DNA of 64,000 nucleotides, from the NCBI GenBank assembly GCA_963738615.1, contig CAVTXI010000004.1:558001-622000 (forward strand), in the 5' to 3' direction. A model generated the notes under the pieces. It searched no databases. It was given only the letters and a program-made list of their open reading frames with translations, and had not been told where the DNA came from. Positions 48,932-58,600 of this stretch are shown piece by piece. This DNA comes from CAVTWY01 sp963738615 (lineage in GTDB: Bacteria; Pseudomonadota; Gammaproteobacteria; Burkholderiales; Burkholderiaceae_C). The position numbers were made by a program, and so were the translations under genes. Each line of letters begins with the position of its first letter. The stretch's first letter is position 1.

Positions 48932-50853
48932 TGACGGCCACGAGCATCGACAACAACGACACCGACGACGAAGCACGCGCCACCGCCAGCGCACCAAGCG
49001 CGTCGGCGGTGTCGTCAACGTTGTCAGCCGACACCCTTCGCATCGCCCATGCGGACGGGCTGCCGACGCTTGCAGCGGTTGCCCCTGCCGCCACAGCCGG
49101 CGCCGCAGCGACACGTCGGCCGGCGATCCCGACGCTGCGATCGGCGCAGGTCGAACAGCTCTACGCCAACCTGTTCCTGTCGCTGTGGTCGAACGTGATC
49201 GCGGGCATCGGCCTGTCGATCTACGCCAACCGGCTCGACGCGTCGCTGATGCCGTGGGCCATCGCCGTGCACGTGTCGCAGCTTGCGTGGGTGGCAGCGA
49301 TGGTGGCGCACCGACTGGCCTCCACCGGGCCGGCTGCGGCCGAAACCTGGTACCGCGTCTACCTTGTGTGCACCACCGCCAACGCCTGCTTGTGGGGCGT
49401 GGCAAGCCTGAAGTTCCTGCCCGCTGCGGGCACGCCCGAAGCCGTGTTGGTGATGATCCTGGCGCTGGGTATGGCGTCGGGTGGCGTCAGCACCAACACG
49501 CCCAGCCGTCTGGCCGCGGGCATCTGGTTGACCGGGCTGCTGCTGCCGCTGGCCGCGGGCCTGGCCGCGCGCAGCAACGCGTTGGGCGTGACGTTGGGTG
49601 TGGCGACGCTGGCGTATTGGGCCATCGCGCTCGAGTACGCCATGCGGCAAAGCCGCGCGCTGATCGAGTCGATCAACCTGCAGATCGAGAACCGCCGCCT
49701 GGTCGACCAGTTGCGCCAGCAGAAGACGATCGCCGAGCAGGCCAACCGCGACAAAAGCCGCTTCCTCGCGTCGGCCAGCCATGACCTGCGCCAGCCGATG
49801 CACGCGCTGGGGCTGTTCGCCAGCGCGTTCGAGAAGTCGAACCTCAACCCGCACGACCGCCACCTGCTGATGAACATGACGCGCTGCATCGAGTCGCTGG
49901 ACTACTCGTTCAACGCGATGCTCGACGTGAGCAAGCTCGACGCCGGTGTGATCGAGGCCGACCCGCAAAGCTTCGAGATCCGCGACGTGTTCCGCCGCCT
50001 GCACATGCACTTCGCCGGCCAGGCCGAAGCCAAGGGCCTGCAGCTGCGCTTTCGCCCCGGTGGCCGCGTCGCCGTGACCGACCCGCAACTGCTCGAGCGC
50101 ATCTTGACCAACCTGGTGGGCAACGCCATCAAGTACACGAAGGAAGGCGGCATCGTCGTCGTCGCGCGTGGGCACGGCAGCCACATGTCGATCGAAGTAC
50201 GCGATACCGGCCCGGGCATCTCTGCGCCCGAACTGCCGCACGTGTTCGAAGAGTTCTATCAAATCGACAACGCGTCACGCGACCGCACGCATGGCCTGGG
50301 CATGGGCCTGGCGATCGTCAAGCGCCTGGTGCTGCTTCTGGACCATCCGCTCGAGGTGAAGAGCGTCGTCGGCCGCGGCACCGCGTTCAAGCTGCGTGTT
50401 CCCCAGCGCGACATGGACGAGTACTACGGCATGAACCTCGAGGCCGACACCGTGCCGTCCGAGTTGGGCGACGTGCGCAAGCTGCTGGTGATCGACGACG
50501 AAGAAGCCATCCGCGAAGGCACGCGCCTGCTGCTCGAGCGCATGGGCTACGAAGTGCTGACGGCCGCCACGATCGCCGAAGCGCTCGAGGTCGTCACCGC
50601 CCACGGCGACGAACTGCAGGGCGTGGTGTCCGACCTGCGCCTGGCCCACGGCGAAGACGGCGTTGACGCCATCACACGCGTGCAAGCCATGCTGCCCCAA
50701 CCCGTGCCCGCGGTGCTGATCACCGGCGACACGTCGCAATCCGAAGTACGCCGCGCGCACGAGAGCGGGCACACCGTGCTGTTCAAGCCGGTGCAGCCGC
50801 GGGACTTGATCAACGTGCTGAGCCGGTTGGGCGCGGGCGCGGCTGCGGCTTAG
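48931..50853 (+). CDS. Hybrid sensor histidine kinase
   Basis: 640-residue membrane kinase. After a Thr/Ser/Ala-rich N-terminus come about six helices (residues 80-235) without a named sensor domain, then a short coiled segment. The H-box is SASHDLRQPMH with His near 284, followed by the HATPase domain with N-box LVGNAIKYTK and G-box DTGPGIS and GLGMGLAI. The C-terminal receiver domain has VVSDLRL (Asp near 567). The one-base overlap with the response-regulator gene implies a cognate pair. A copy of its last about 130 bases is found at 55465-55594. Confidence 0.93.
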   Translation: MTATSIDNNDTDDEARATASAPSASAVSSTLSADTLRIAHADGLPTLAAVAPAATAGAAATRRPAIPTLRSAQVEQLYANLFLSLWSNVIAGIGLSIYANRLDASLMPWAIAVHVSQLAWVAAMVAHRLASTGPAAAETWYRVYLVCTTANACLWGVASLKFLPAAGTPEAVLVMILALGMASGGVSTNTPSRLAAGIWLTGLLLPLAAGLAARSNALGVTLGVATLAYWAIALEYAMRQSRALIESINLQIENRRLVDQLRQQKTIAEQANRDKSRFLASASHDLRQPMHALGLFASAFEKSNLNPHDRHLLMNMTRCIESLDYSFNAMLDVSKLDAGVIEADPQSFEIRDVFRRLHMHFAGQAEAKGLQLRFRPGGRVAVTDPQLLERILTNLVGNAIKYTKEGGIVVVARGHGSHMSIEVRDTGPGISAPELPHVFEEFYQIDNASRDRTHGLGMGLAIVKRLVLLLDHPLEVKSVVGRGTAFKLRVPQRDMDEYYGMNLEADTVPSELGDVRKLLVIDDEEAIREGTRLLLERMGYEVLTAATIAEALEVVTAHGDELQGVVSDLRLAHGEDGVDAITRVQAMLPQPVPAVLITGDTSQSEVRRAHESGHTVLFKPVQPRDLINVLSRLGAGAAAA

Positions 50854-50893
50854 TTAGGGCCATTCCCAACCAGGACCGTCCGCCAACCACCCA

Positions 50894-50918
50894 GGAATAG
50901 GAACACTCCGAACTATCC
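50894..50918 (+). promoter_or_regulatory. Conserved block upstream of toxin copy 1
   Basis: GGAATAGGAAC (50894-50904) followed by AACTATC (50911-50917) recurs as GAATAGGAAC (55631-55640) and AACTATC (55647-55653) before toxin copy 2, while surrounding bases differ. Such retention suggests a promoter or other cis element about 100 bases before the toxin reading frame. Not matched to a known sigma consensus. Confidence 0.35.
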
Positions 50919-51013
50919 AGCCGACACCCGCAGCCTGACCATGCCCCCCAGGCGCTCGCGATGTTGACGAGCGCCACAACACGCGCCTTGCGCAGGCGCG
51001 AGCGGAGGCAGTC

Positions 51014-54000
51014 ATGATCGTCTCGTCGTCATCGTCGCAGGCCTACGCGCGACACAACCTCCTCGAACCCGACGACGAACCCGCGCTGGTCAAACGCAGC
51101 TTCCAGCAAGACGACCCGGGGGATCCGGATACCTCGCGTGGCGCACGCACCACCCCCGCGCCCACAACCGTGGCGCCACCCACGCCACCGACGCCGCCAG
51201 TCGCCACCGCCGCACCAACGCCCACATCCACCAGCGCATCCTCGAGCGCCATCGGCAGCGCCCTGACCGCCTCGGCATCAGCCGTCGCCTCGCTCAGCCA
51301 GCGCCTGCCCCGGCCCGACTACAGCCGCGAAGACGTCATCAACCCCCGCGGCAGACGCTCGCCCACCCCCGAGCCACCTACCCCCGAGCCCACGCGCCTG
51401 CACATCATGGTCGGGCAATCCGCGCCGCCACCGCCCTACGTCGGCGAACGCGCCGTCGACGCCGCGTGGCTCGAACAGCGAGAAACCGCCCTGGTCGCCC
51501 TACGCACCGACTACGAAGCCCAACGCGCGCAAGCGCAGACGCAACCCGGCCCGTGGTGGGTCACCACGACGTTGTATGCATCAGGCGACACCGGCGACAC
51601 CACCACCACCTTCGACGAAGCGGCCGTCCGCGCCCACTACATCGCAGGCGCCGTCTCTCGCAACGTCCCCGCCCTGCAAACACTGGCAAGCCTGTACGCG
51701 ACTGACGTGGCCGGGCTGTTGCGCCAAGGGCATGTCGATCAGCTCGTTGTCGTCGCCACGGGAGACCACGCCATCAACGCCGGCCCGGCGCCTGCTGGCC
51801 TGGCGATGGGCGACGCCCGGCAACTGGCCGCACTCGACCTGTACATGGCCGACCCGCAGATCCGCGAGCTGATCGACACCTACGGCGGCACCGCCCCGCC
51901 CGCCACCGACCCGATGGCGCGCGAACAGGTCCGGCTGCTTGGCCAAGCACGCTTCGAGCAGCTTGGGCGCCTGAGCAACGCGATGACGCACGTGCGTGAC
52001 CTGTACGCCCAAGCCATGACCCAAGCCGAGCGCAGCGGCCAAGGCCCCGGCTGGATCGAACGCACCTACGTGACCGTCACCAACCCCGCCAGCGTCGGCG
52101 AATACGGCGAGGCGATCCCGCCCCACACCACGCAAAACCTCGTCGAACGCCACTTCGACCACGACGCCTTCAACGCGTGGTACATCGCCCAACCCAGCGC
52201 CGCGCAGCAGGCCTTCGCCAGCTTCTACGGCGCAAGCCACACCACCGTCACGGAAGAGTCGAGCGGCCTGGGCACCTCGCCATCGGTCACGCAAACCACC
52301 CAGCGCTTCGCCAACTCGGGTTGGGTGATGCAAGACGGCGTGATGCGCCGCGAGGGCCTCGAGCGGCTGAACCTCAACGACCCGCCGCGGCTGAACGATC
52401 GCAGTCAGGTGTTCTTCGACCTCCAGGCGGGCTGGATCACGCCGAGCGACAACGTTCACGAGAACAACACCCTCCAGACGGTCGTCGGTGTGTTCATGGT
52501 GGTCGTGGTGGGCGCCGGGGCCGGCATGTGGGCCAGCACCACGTTCGGCACGGGCTCGCTGGGCGCCACCGTGGCCACCGGCGCGGTGGTCGGCGCGGCC
52601 ACGTCAGTGGCCAGCGGCGTGGTGAACGACAACCTCAGCCTGCGCGATGTGTTGCGAAGTGCGTTGAGCGGTGCGCTGACGGCCGGGCTGCTGCACAACC
52701 TCGATGTCGCGCTCGAGGGCACCAACATCGCCATCCAGATCGGCGCGCGCGTGACGCTGCAAGGGGGCATTCAGGCGCTGCTGGGCGGCAGCTTCCGAGA
52801 CGGCGCCATCGCCGCGCTGGCCTCGGAGCTGGCGAACCTGTCGGCGGCGCAGATGAACACCGCGATCACGAATGCGCTGGCAAACGGCATGACCCCGGAG
52901 CAGGCCTTCGCCGCACGCTCGTTCGCACGCATGTTCTCGAGCGCGGTGCGCGCGATGGGCAACCCCGACGATCCGATGCATGCGTTTGCGAGTGACTGGC
53001 TTGGCAGCGTGATGCGCGATGCAGCGCGGGAGAACGGGCCCACGGAAGGAGTCGGCACACCACCGCCGCCACCAGCGGCGAGCCCCGCCGGAGACGAAGA
53101 CAGCCCGATGCCCGCGGTGGGCGGCGCTAATCCCGCGGCAACGGTGCCGCTGGTCGACAACGAGGGGCTGCCGATGCCCGGCACGGTGGACACCTCGGCG
53201 CCGCCGACGGTGCAGGCCGCGCAACTGGCCGCGCGACTGCGCGAGCAAGGCATGTCCCCCGACGAGGCCGCGGCGCAGGCGATGCGCTCGGTGGGACTGT
53301 CGCTTCCCGCTGCTGCGCCTGATGCCTCGACCAACCCAACCGTGGAGGTCATCGGCCAACGCCCACCCCCCAGCGAGCGCTTGCCCCGCGACGCGCTGGG
53401 CAACCGCTACGAGACCGATGCTTCCGGCAACCAGCTCGTGACCCTGGCCGACGGGGGCATGGTGGTGCTGAGCGCGGCCAACGCGGTGCCCATCGCGGTC
53501 GGCGAAGGCTTGGCGTTGCTGGGTGCGGAGGCACTGTCGCGCCTGGCACGACTCGCCAGCTCGGTCGCGCAGCTACGTGACTTGGCGCTCACCCCCGCCG
53601 GCGTGGGGCTGCTGCTGATCGGCGCGCCGGGCAACCTGGGCTCCTCCTCGAGCCGCGTGATGCTCACCGACAACCTGCGCCTGGAACTGCCGCAAGGGTC
53701 GCTGTACGGCACGCTGTACGAGCGCATGCCCGGCGGCGACTGGTACGCCGTGCAGGGACGCTACGCCGTCCGCTCCAGCGAGGTGGGCTTCGAGATCCTT
53801 CCGGAGGAATTGCTCACGCGCCCGGGCGGCACGAGCAGCCCGGTGCCGAATCCGCCTGGGCCTTCGGGGACGCCGCCGGTGGTCGTGCCGCCAGCGCAGC
53901 CGCCGGCAACGCCGGGGTACGTGGCACCGCCGCCAGCCGGTCCGAATATCGAGGCGTATCCGGCCGAGCAGATGCGACTGGATGACCTGATCATCGAGAG

Positions 54001-54442
54001 CCGCGGCCTTGTCAGCGGCACGCCCGAACACAGGTCCGCAGCTTGGGACGCATACCAGCAGCGGCCCAATGACGGTTGGGACTACGATCGATGGTCGAGT
54101 GTGTATGAGGCAAATCAGACTCGAGCGGCCGAAGCCAACGCCGCGGCGGACGAGTACCAGCGATCACTCGGATGGGGTGAACGAGAGGTTACTTTACCGG
54201 TACAGGTAGGCGGGACAACATCGGACCGAAGACTCGACATTGCGGATCCGCGATCTCAGCGTGGAATTGAGTACAAGACGGGCTACCAGACGGCGACCGT
54301 CGACAATCTCTGGGAACTCGAGCGAGACGCAGCGTTGGTGCAGCAAGGCTGGAATATCGAGTGGGTGTTTAGAGACCAGGCATCGCAACCCTTGTTGGAT
54401 GCCTTGAGTCGTGCGGGGATCAAGTACAGAGTTGGAGGATGA
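51014..54442 (+). CDS. Polymorphic toxin, copy 1: DUF637-like scaffold with PD-(D/E)xK-like nuclease end
   Basis: 1142-residue protein with no signal peptide; the ATG has CGGAGG six bases upstream. The Thr/Pro-rich N-terminus (to about 120) is followed by a helical region (130-440). Next is a hydrophobic segment around 490-600 resembling the DUF637 pretoxin region of CdiA-type haemagglutinins (SLRDVLRSALSGALTAGLLHN, RVTLQGGIQALLGGSFRDG, read in parts). A junction motif LVDNEGLPMPG lies near 715. The end (from about 975) carries D...EYK (LDIAD at 1072, IEYKTG at 1085-1090), which fits a PD-(D/E)xK nuclease fold. The tail and next gene have visibly lower GC, a sign of module exchange. Toxicity is inferred from layout. 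Confidence 0.82.
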   Translation: MIVSSSSSQAYARHNLLEPDDEPALVKRSFQQDDPGDPDTSRGARTTPAPTTVAPPTPPTPPVATAAPTPTSTSASSSAIGSALTASASAVASLSQRLPRPDYSREDVINPRGRRSPTPEPPTPEPTRLHIMVGQSAPPPPYVGERAVDAAWLEQRETALVALRTDYEAQRAQAQTQPGPWWVTTTLYASGDTGDTTTTFDEAAVRAHYIAGAVSRNVPALQTLASLYATDVAGLLRQGHVDQLVVVATGDHAINAGPAPAGLAMGDARQLAALDLYMADPQIRELIDTYGGTAPPATDPMAREQVRLLGQARFEQLGRLSNAMTHVRDLYAQAMTQAERSGQGPGWIERTYVTVTNPASVGEYGEAIPPHTTQNLVERHFDHDAFNAWYIAQPSAAQQAFASFYGASHTTVTEESSGLGTSPSVTQTTQRFANSGWVMQDGVMRREGLERLNLNDPPRLNDRSQVFFDLQAGWITPSDNVHENNTLQTVVGVFMVVVVGAGAGMWASTTFGTGSLGATVATGAVVGAATSVASGVVNDNLSLRDVLRSALSGALTAGLLHNLDVALEGTNIAIQIGARVTLQGGIQALLGGSFRDGAIAALASELANLSAAQMNTAITNALANGMTPEQAFAARSFARMFSSAVRAMGNPDDPMHAFASDWLGSVMRDAARENGPTEGVGTPPPPPAASPAGDEDSPMPAVGGANPAATVPLVDNEGLPMPGTVDTSAPPTVQAAQLAARLREQGMSPDEAAAQAMRSVGLSLPAAAPDASTNPTVEVIGQRPPPSERLPRDALGNRYETDASGNQLVTLADGGMVVLSAANAVPIAVGEGLALLGAEALSRLARLASSVAQLRDLALTPAGVGLLLIGAPGNLGSSSSRVMLTDNLRLELPQGSLYGTLYERMPGGDWYAVQGRYAVRSSEVGFEILPEELLTRPGGTSSPVPNPPGPSGTPPVVVPPAQPPATPGYVAPPPAGPNIEAYPAEQMRLDDLIIESRGLVSGTPEHRSAAWDAYQQRPNDGWDYDRWSSVYEANQTRAAEANAAADEYQRSLGWGEREVTLPVQVGGTTSDRRLDIADPRSQRGIEYKTGYQTATVDNLWELERDAALVQQGWNIEWVFRDQASQPLLDALSRAGIKYRVGG
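51038..51975 (+). repeat. N-terminal scaffold block shared by toxin copies 1 and 2 (first copy)
   Basis: About 940 bases almost identical to 55737-56671. I count about ten base differences and one 3-base gap by eye, so roughly 99 percent identity. Identity drops abruptly after about 51975, where the two genes diverge. The upstream flanks are clearly less alike, which points to gene conversion within the block. Confidence 0.85.
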
Positions 54443-54888
54443 GCGTGAGCAACGATGTCAAGCAAAGTCAATTCGCGTCTTGGCTGCTGGAAATGGACAA
54501 CACCATAGCAAAGTTCGTGCAATCGTCTCCACCCGAAATCCGTAAGAAACTCGACGGTAGCGATGAGTCACTAGGAATCGTAGAGCAATGGATCTTATCC
54601 AGGTTCGATAGTCCGAAGGAAGCCAGCGCCACCGAGGCAGCGTATTTCGTCGATGGCGCGGCCCGCTACATCGGTGAAATTTTGCGAAAGAACACGAAAA
54701 GCAAATGGATAATCGAGCTGGAAAATCCTAAGGATGTGTTTTTCGGCATCCCCACGCTAAGAGGCGGGATGCTGAAGGCGCCGTTGTGTCCGCTCACCAC
54801 GGTAACAGCATCGACGGACCGCCGTACTGGAATGTATTTCGATACGATATTGAGAAATATCCAGTATCTAGAATCGCGGAAGCAATAG
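54439..54888 (+). CDS. Probable immunity protein for toxin copy 1
   Basis: 149-residue cytosolic protein whose ATG overlaps the toxin stop (GGATGA), the usual layout of an immunity gene. It has no signal peptide or helix, is acidic in its N-terminal half and has lower GC than surrounding genes. No immunity family recognised. The pairing is inferred from position only. Confidence 0.7.
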   Translation: MSVSNDVKQSQFASWLLEMDNTIAKFVQSSPPEIRKKLDGSDESLGIVEQWILSRFDSPKEASATEAAYFVDGAARYIGEILRKNTKSKWIIELENPKDVFFGIPTLRGGMLKAPLCPLTTVTASTDRRTGMYFDTILRNIQYLESRKQ

Positions 54889-55067
54889 GCTCCCTGACAT
54901 CGCTGATTTCCGGCAGTGCAGACGGTGCCTGGACACGGCTGTCGGCCGACAGGGCGACGCGGCGTTGCAGTTGGAGCGGCACTTGCTGCAAACGGTCAGC
55001 CCAGGCCTTCGGCAGATCACGACCTTAAGAACGGCAGGCTCCAACTGCCACGAGCGGGAGATCAGCG
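54889..55067 (+). pseudogene. Degenerate stretch between immunity gene and truncated immunity paralogue
   Basis: 179 bases with no start of their own. One frame (about 54952-55067) reads GDAALQLERHLLQTV and LRQITTLRTAGSNCHERE straight up to the start of the next gene. This could be the last piece of a lost toxin end belonging to the truncated Imm11-like gene. The evidence is only its position and unbroken frame. Confidence 0.3.
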
Positions 55068-55556
55068 ATGAGGGTTTATCGAGTGTCCCGCGTCGATTCC
55101 GCTCAGTTGCTCGAAATGTCGCGCGAAGACCAAGAACGCCTGTTTGGCGGCCGATTGGGCTGTGCCAAGCCCTTCGATGAACATTGGTCACCGCCTCGGG
55201 TATGGCGAATGCAGTTACCGAGGCCGCAGAAGCAAAGGCTTTCCGACATTGCAACAGTCGGGAGCTTCACAAACGCTCCGGTGCTCAGCACGCGCGCCAA
55301 GCAGACCTTGGAGTCTGTGCTCGGTGCGAGCGTCGAGTGGCTGCCCGTCGCTTTCGAGGAACTCGAGTACGGGTTGCTCAAGGTCGTGAGCACGGCCGAG
55401 CTTGATCGATCACGGGCGATCACTCAGGACTTTTCCGGCCCGCCCTTCACTGGGCCGGTGCAGCGATCACCGGCGACACGTCGCAGGCCGAGGTGCGCCG
55501 CGCGCACGAGAGCGGGCACACCGTGCTGTTCAAACCGGTGCAGCCGCGCGACCTGA
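55068..55556 (+). pseudogene. Truncated DUF1629/Imm11-like immunity gene
   Basis: The first about 120 residues are a paralogue of the immunity protein at 58783-59490: MRVYRVSRVDSAQLLEM against MQVFYIAPRDSVQLLEV, then a shared AKQTLESVL/EWLPV pattern. After about 55430 the similarity stops, and the frame runs out of phase into a copy of the kinase gene tail (from 55465). The C-terminal half of the immunity domain is gone, so it is probably non-functional or a leftover from an earlier toxin cassette at this spot. Confidence 0.7.
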
Positions 55557-55594
55557 TCAACGTGCTGAGCAGGTTGGGGGCGGCTGCGGCTTAG
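55465..55594 (+). repeat. Duplicated 3' end of the hybrid kinase gene
   Basis: Matches the last about 130 bases of the kinase gene (50720-50853), with about one difference per ten bases. It includes the stop region and runs into the intergenic sequence before toxin copy 2. It shows that the unit duplicated was kinase end plus spacer plus toxin gene. Confidence 0.85.
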
Positions 55595-55688
55595 GGCTGT
55601 TCCTAGTGGGATCGCCCGCGAATCGCCCACGAATAGGAACGCCCCCAACTATCGCGCCAGCCCCCGCCCGCTCACCTGCCCCGCACAG

Positions 55689-58600
55689 GTGCTCGGGCAT
55701 TCCCGATCGCCGCAACACGCGCCCGTACCGGCGCAGCAGGCCTACGCACGACACCTCCTCGAACCCGACGACGAACCCGCGCTGGTCAAACGCAGCTTCC
55801 AGCAAGACGACCCGGGGGATCCGGATACCTCGCGTGGCGCACGCACCACCCCCGCGCCCACAACCGCGGCGCCACCCACGCCACCGACGCCGCCAGTCGC
55901 CACCGCCGCACCAACGCCCACATCCACCAGCGCATCCTCGAGCGCCATCGGCAGCGCCCTGACCGCCTCGGCATCAGCCGTCGCCTCGCTCAGCCAGCGC
56001 CTGCCCCGGCCCGACTACAGCCGCGAAGACGTTATCAACCCCCGCGGCAGACGCTCGCCCACCCCCGAGCCACCTACCCCCGAGCCCACGCGCCTGCACA
56101 TCATGGTCGGGCAATCCGCGCCGCCACCGCCCTACGTCGGCGAACGCGCCGTCGACGCCGCGTGGCTCGAACAGCGAGAAACCGCCCTGGTCGCGCTACG
56201 CACCGACTACGAAGCCCAACGCGCGCAAGCGCAGACGCAACCCGGTCCGTGGTGGGTCACCACGACGTCGTATGCATCAGGCGACACCGGCGACACCACC
56301 ACCACCTTCGACGAAGCGGCCTTCCGCGCCCACTACATCGCAGGCGCCGTCTCTCGCAACGTCCCCGCCCTGCAAACACTGGCAAGCCTGTACGCGACTG
56401 ACGTGGCCGGGCTGTTGCGCCAAGCGCATGTCGATCAGCTCGTCGTCGTCGCCACGGGAGACCACGCCATCAACGCCGGCCCGGCGCCTGCTGGCCTGGC
56501 GATGGGCGACGCCCGGCAACTGGCCGCACTCGACCTGTACATGGCCGACCCGCAGATCCGCGAGCTGATCGACACCTACGGCGGCACCGCCCCGCCCGCC
56601 ACCGACCCGATGGCGCGCGAACAGGTCCGGCTGCTTGGCCAAGCACGCTTCGAGCAGCTTGGGCGCCTGAACAACGCGATGGCGCAAGTCCGCGACCTGT
56701 ACGCGCATGCCATCACGCAGGCCGAGCGCAGCGGCGAAGGCCCGGGCTGGGTCGAGCGCACCTACACCGTGACCGACCCCGGCGCCGTGGGCGAATCCGG
56801 CGAAGAGATCTTCACCGGCCTGCCTGCCACCACCCACACCGTCGTCGAACGCCGCTTCGACCACGACGTCTTCACCGCGTGGTATGGCGCGCAGTCCGGC
56901 GCGGCGCAACGCGCCTTCGGCGACTTGTACGGCGCAAGCCAAACCACCTTCAGCGAGGACTCGAGCGGCTTAGGCAACGCACCATCGGTCACGCACACCA
57001 CCCAGCGCTTCGCCAACGAAGGCTGGGTGATGGAAGACGGCGTGATGCGCCGCGAAGGCCTCGAGCGGCTGAACCTCAATGACCCGCCGCGGCTGAACGA
57101 CCGCAACGCGGTGTACTTCGACCCCGAGGCGGGATGGTTCACGCCGCAGGGGAATGTTCACGAGAACAACACCCTCGAGCTGGTTGCTGGGGTGATCTTC
57201 GTCGCCGCAGCGAGCTACGTCAGCTTCAACACCCTCGGACCCTGGGCCGCCGGCGTGGTCGAAGGGGCCACCGGCAGCGTGGCGGTGGGTAGCCTTGCGG
57301 GTGTGGCCGTTGTGGGCGCCGCGGGTGGCGCGGCGTCGGCGTTTGTCGGCGGCGCGATGAGTGGCAACCTGACGTTGCGCGACCTCCTGCGCGGCACGCT
57401 GTCCGGGGCGCTGAGCGCGACGCTGACGACCGGACTGATCGACGCCGGCTGGATCGGCGGGCCCGGCAGCGTCAGCAACGTGATCGGGCGCATGACGGTG
57501 CAAGGCGGCATCAACGCGCTGCTGGGCGGCAGCTTCAGTGAAGGTGCGGCCACCGGCTTCGCGAGCGCGCTGGCCGATGCAGTCGCCGTCAACCTGAACC
57601 AGGGCATCGCCAACCTGCCCCCTTCTGAGGCTGCGGCCGCGCGCTATGCCACCCGCATCATCGCTTCGGCCATCCGCGCCTTGGGCAATCCGAACGATCC
57701 GCAGCACGCGTTCGCCAGCGATCTGCTCAACGGCTTGATCAGCGATGTGCTGGGCGAGATCGCGCGGCCGCCGGGCACGAGCACGCCCGGAGGGTCGGCA
57801 CGATCGACCGTCTTCGACGACGAAGGCAACCTCATGCCGGGCGTCACGTCGGCGTCGGCGCCATGGGAGGACCAGCTTCGCGACATCTATTCGCGCTTGA
57901 TCGAGCAGGGGATGGACCCCGCGTCGGCCGAGTACTTGCTGACAGCCTACGACGAGAGAGTTCAGGACGAGGCCTTGTCGGCATTCGTCGAGGCGCAGCC
58001 CGATCCGCGCCTGGTGGCAGGCATCGGTGCGACGCCACAGATTCGCAGTGCCCGCGACATCATCGACGACGTTGAAAGCCGCATGGCTGCGGGCACGCTG
58101 AATGGCGAGCACATCGGCGCGGCGATCAACGAGGCTTACGACGCCTTCCTACGTCTGGGGGCGGCAGCCGAACAGGCGCCCGACACACCTTCACGGGATG
58201 CAGAACGCGTCGCGACCCGATTGATGTCTCTGATCGGCGACTTGGGCAGGTTGGCCGAAGCAGGCGGCACCTCGCTGACGCAAGCGCAGTCCGATCTCGT
58301 GCGGCAAGCGCAGGCTATCGATTGGAGTCGGTTCTGGTCGGTGGCGGGCGACGCGGCAGGCCTTGCCGCCGGTCCGCTCGCGGTCAGACGGCTGGTCGCG
58401 ACGAACCGAGCGCAACTCGCGGCTAACCTGTCGGCGAGCGGTCAGGCGAGACCTTCGGCCAATCACCAGGCCCACCACATCATTCCGTTCGGTGACTCGC
58501 GGGCCGCACAGCTAAGGGCGCGTCTGCGCGCCGTCGGCATCGACGTCAACGACTCTCGCAACGGGATCTGGCTCAGGACAAGCGGTGCGGCGGGGAGCGG

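Noticed and set aside
51014..54442. Rhs or full CdiA identity for the large toxins
   Set aside because: No YD repeats, no TPS domain and no FHA repeats are seen. Only the pretoxin-like segment and the variable ends match the polymorphic toxin pattern.
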